Shown here in pieces: positions 60,987-64,000 of a DNA stretch of 64,000 nt. Position 1 is the stretch's first letter; every line of letters begins with the position of its first letter. The stretch is from assembly GCA_014706385.1 (NCBI GenBank), contig JACGZH010000007.1, forward strand, positions 751,501 through 815,500, in the 5' to 3' direction. The DNA comes from Phaffia rhodozyma (taxonomy: Eukaryota; Basidiomycota; Tremellomycetes; Cystofilobasidiales; Mrakiaceae). Under the pieces are notes generated by a model. It was given only the letters and a program-made list of their open reading frames with translations. It did no database searches and was not told where the DNA came from. The position numbers and the translations under genes were made by a program.

Positions 60987-63296
60987 ACAAAAGCCAAGGG
61001 TTGATGGAATGGAAAGGGCGTGTGGATCGGATGAGGAAAAACAGAAGGGTTATGAGGTGACGGATTAGTCCCAAAAGGGGGCTGGGGTTAAATGCCGGAA
61101 CTTGAGAGATCGATTCGGAGAATAAAGAAAACAGTCTAGCGGAAGAAGACAAGGAGTCGAAAGGTTTGAATTGAGTGAAGAGGTTTAGCAAGAAAAGGAG
61201 ATGCTCGCACCAAAGAAAAGCTCAAAACGTAAGTCGATACTAGGTTATGACCATCGGACAGTATCAGGCGCTCTCTGGTCGTTTAACCTGGTGAACCTAC
61301 AGAAAGTAGAGGGGTAGAAAAGCACAAGAACGAAAAAAAAGGGAAGAAAGAAACAGAAGTGAGAAAAGTCAAATGAACCGAAAGAGCGAGATGTACAGAG
61401 GGAAAGAAAGAGAAAAGGAAACAGAATGGATTCATACCGGCTGTCACCTTCTCTTCGGGGATTTTCTTGAACGCTGTCCGGGCGTTCGGGACGGGGACCA
61501 CGCGCGCGCTCAGCTTCAGAAGTAAGAGGTGGAGGGTCGGATGGGATCGATCGATTGATGGAGAGACAATCCAAAGAAAGACCGACCAGCCGACCGGATC
61601 TCTGAAATGAAGGGCAAGTTCTCTTTTTCTCGTGCTTCGCCGCTGTGCAGAAGGTATGTGTTCATCCAAGACCAACCGAACAACCGGTAAGGCACGGAGT
61701 TTATCTTTACTCCCTCTTTCTTTCCTGAATTTTGGTCGAAGAGATTAAGGAAGGACAAGAGAGACATTCAGCCAATAGGTTCTTGCTCGGATTCCGTCCA
61801 TATCGGCTGGACCGAGTGAATTTAATCTAACTATAGCGCCTCTGGAGTTTGCACCTAGAAGTATACTATTTTTGAACGGCTTATTGTCTGTTAAAGGTTT
61901 GAAACACGCCATCGGAGTTTATATGATTTTGAATATGATCGGGAGATATAACGCTTTTTAGCCGGGGTTTGATCTCTATGATCTAAGGCCGTGAGTGGTG
62001 ATCCGTGGGTATTTAGTGAACGGGGATGACGATGGTTCGCGTGAAATGCAGAGGCAAATGACGCTCGTCTCTCCTTCTAAATTCTTCTGTTTCATTTGCC
62101 TCCATTTAAGTTTTCTTTTCAGCCCGTTCTCTCCCGCTTTTGTTTGTTTTTAGCCAGTTTGTCTTTCGTCGGTAGTCTTCCCACCGTGAGCGTCGACTAA
62201 GAATGAATAAGGACCCATTCGAGGAGGGAAACGTGTTGCAGATCACTCGATAACTACAAAACAGAAAGAATATTTTTTATTAAACAGAATAGGATTAAAA
62301 AGGCCTCGAATTTTGACAATCTCTGTTGTTCTCTTCGCGTATTTTGGAAAGATCTACAATGAGAGAAACTCCCGGGCTATCCCACACGTACCCAAGCAAC
62401 ATATGTGACATTCCTCCTGAGCCGCGATCATCCACACGATACCATCAAAGAAGCTTTGACCAAAAGAGGATCCGGTGAGCCAGAAAGATTAGGCATGAAG
62501 AGAGCTGACTCTCTTTGCCAAGGCCCATAAAGCTGGATAAAAGGCGATCATTCAATTCCGGATGATATTGAATGGATGATTACGGAAAGAAGAACCAAGC
62601 TGAAGCTAAATTCAAATCAAACATCCTCGTTTCTTCCATTGATCTCCTTTTCTCTTCTGAATCTGTCACTCTTGTTTTTTTGATACCGGATGAAACCTCT
62701 GGGGCGCACTCAAAGCGTGTGTTTTCAAAAGTTTTATTTAACTCAGTGGAGTTCGTAGAGAGTATGCCTGTACGGCTCATTAAACTTTGGCGATCGCCCC
62801 CAAAGAAAAAAAAGCCATGCCAAGAGCCGAATTGATGGAGCGAACTGGTGAAAACAAGATGAACCTATAACAAACCTTCACAGGCATACTCAATCAGTAT
62901 CTAGATCTGAATTGTCTCTATAGAGACTAAAAGAGTGATACTCTTGTTTTGTTATGTTCTATCCTATTGTTCTGTTTTGAGGTATCCACTTCTCATTTTT
63001 CTTCAAACCTAAACCTGCACGGCTACTCGGAACATCTTTTTTGAACGAAAATCGTTCTTATTTTTTAAACTTGGTTGACGAGAAAAGAAATTCAAGTCTG
63101 ACATCCATCTTCAATGTGCATGATATAGCCAAACTTCACACGAATTCGTCTTCCACAAACAAACCAGATTCATATATCTTTGTTCATGATACAAATACCC
63201 GAAAATATAAAAAGAGCTCAGAAAACAAGGAACCTGTGGATAAACCAGAAGAGAAGAACAGGGCAGGACAGAGATCGGAACTAGAGATGGTAACAT
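60987..63296. other. 2.3 kb gap upstream of the Zn2Cys6 gene; no gene supported
   Basis: The left half (61000-61800) has minus-strand frames with an Arg/Pro/Glu-rich stretch (SEAERARGPRPERPDSVQEN) and several splice-like sites. These may be 5' UTR exons or upstream ORFs of the transcription factor gene. No frame starting with ATG links to it in phase. The right half (61800-63290) is AT-rich with short frames only, such as 62572-62835. Nothing recognisable is encoded. Confidence 0.4.
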
Positions 63297-64000
63297 TTAC
63301 GCCGATTTCTTAGCTTCTGCCTGCTCATCCAGAGTGGGCATCGTCCAAGCCTCTCCCGCCCACTGGGAAGTGGGCACACCAAGCTCCAATAACTTGGCAA
63401 ACACAGCCGAGAAACTAATATGTTGATCATGCCATGTCAACAAAGACTACTCTCTGTAAAGAACATCGGAAGTAAGAGAAAACAGAGAGATTACGAACTC
63501 TTTGAAGAAAAGCTGCTCATCCTTGGCATAAGCTTCGGCTGTCTTTCGGAAAGACTTGTCCTTAACGATAGCCTAACACAATAAATAAATGCAGTCGGTT
63601 ATTTTGGAACTTTCGATTTGATGCCAACAAGAAGAGAGAACACAAGAAAACTCACCATATCAGTGGGTAACATCATAAGAGTCTTGGTGCTGTTGTCCTC
63701 GTACTGCTTTGGTCCGGCCCACTTCTTCCAAGACCACTTCTCGTCAAACAAAAGCTTGAAGTAATCGTTGCTATAGAGGAACCCGCAAGTTAGGAGACCG
63801 TAAGACCAGACAACATTGGCATGTCAATAGCTTAACAAACACTTACGTAAAGGTTGTAGGAGAGAAGGTCCAAGGTCCGTCGAATCCAGACCGGTTGGTG
63901 TGGCACCTGGAGAACAATATAGAGAATTGTATTCAATGAAAGTGCCCAGGTCATGATATATGAACGACGAAATGAGCATAAACTGACCTTCCTAAAGCAT
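63297..64000 (-). CDS. CCP1: Cytochrome c peroxidase, C-terminal part (cut by window edge)
   Basis: Mitochondrial haem peroxidase that reduces H2O2 with electrons from cytochrome c. Only the C-terminal exons are inside the window; the gene continues past 64000. The exon at the edge reads HALGR, containing the proximal haem-ligand His (yeast His175). The next gives [20 protein letters not shown], whose DGPW holds the Trp corresponding to the Trp191 radical site. Then come [38 protein letters not shown] (Asp of LPTD equals Asp235), [25 protein letters not shown] and [14 protein letters not shown], with the last exon ending AEAKKSA at 63297-63299. With the Trp191 equivalent in place it is a true CCP rather than an ascorbate-type relative, as far as this segment shows. 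Confidence 0.92.

Overview
This is a eukaryotic nuclear window from a fungus, most likely a basidiomycetous (Tremellomycetes-type) yeast. Genes are close together and cut by many short introns (mostly 50-200 nt, GT...AG). Both strands are used about equally, CGA/GGA-type codons are common, and there are no operons, insertion sequences or CRISPR arrays. The gene set (RNase H2 B subunit, Sgf11, TRAPP Bet5, ATP-type PEP carboxykinase, cytochrome c peroxidase) is ordinary fungal housekeeping. A Phaffia/Xanthophyllomyces-like yeast would fit, but that assignment is inference. Almost all CDS coordinates below are genomic spans from start to stop codon with introns inside. The exons were joined by hand from frame continuity and splice signals, so individual junctions need transcript data.

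Layout, left to right. 0-8.3 kb: secretory-pathway cyclophilin B (+), RNase H2 subunit B (-), cytosolic isoleucyl-tRNA synthetase (+). 8.9-19 kb: Rex1-type RNA exonuclease (+), SAGA subunit Sgf11 (-), TRAPP subunit Bet5 (-), NIPA-type Mg2+ transporter (+), then an uninterrupted 41-copy TTCTCC hexamer array. 19.8-30.3 kb: chaperonin subunit CCT6 (-), N-acetyltransferase NAA50 (+), an unassigned 1.3 kb gap, Fun30/SMARCAD1 remodeler (-). 31-37 kb: PWWP protein with an IBD-like domain (-), exosome subunit RRP40 (+), a candidate small membrane protein (-), PRELI/Ups lipid-transfer protein (+). 38-49 kb: PlsB/GNPAT-family acyltransferase ending in the peroxisomal signal AKL (+), a 2.5 kb gap, PEP carboxykinase (+), a zeta-toxin-fold kinase with a mitochondrial-type leader (+). 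50-64 kb, mainly minus strand: an unrecognised serine-rich two-TM protein, a UPF0357/DUF2015 protein, an F-box-like protein, a 9-bp minisatellite, a small charged protein (+), a Zn2Cys6-PAS transcription factor, and the C-terminal part of cytochrome c peroxidase cut by the window edge.

Several pairs are head-to-head with short shared promoters (RNH202/ILS1, BET5/NIPA, CCT6/NAA50, PWWP/RRP40, and probably the small membrane protein/UPS gene). I see no defence system, biosynthetic cluster or transposon. The most unusual points are: a cyclophilin whose last intron could switch between a luminal REEL tail and a membrane anchor; a minisatellite whose unit is a near-consensus 5' splice site; a fungal PlsB/GNPAT enzyme ending in AKL; an AcuK/Ert1-like regulator about 14 kb from the PEP carboxykinase gene; and a few stretches that look spliced and coding but match nothing I know.
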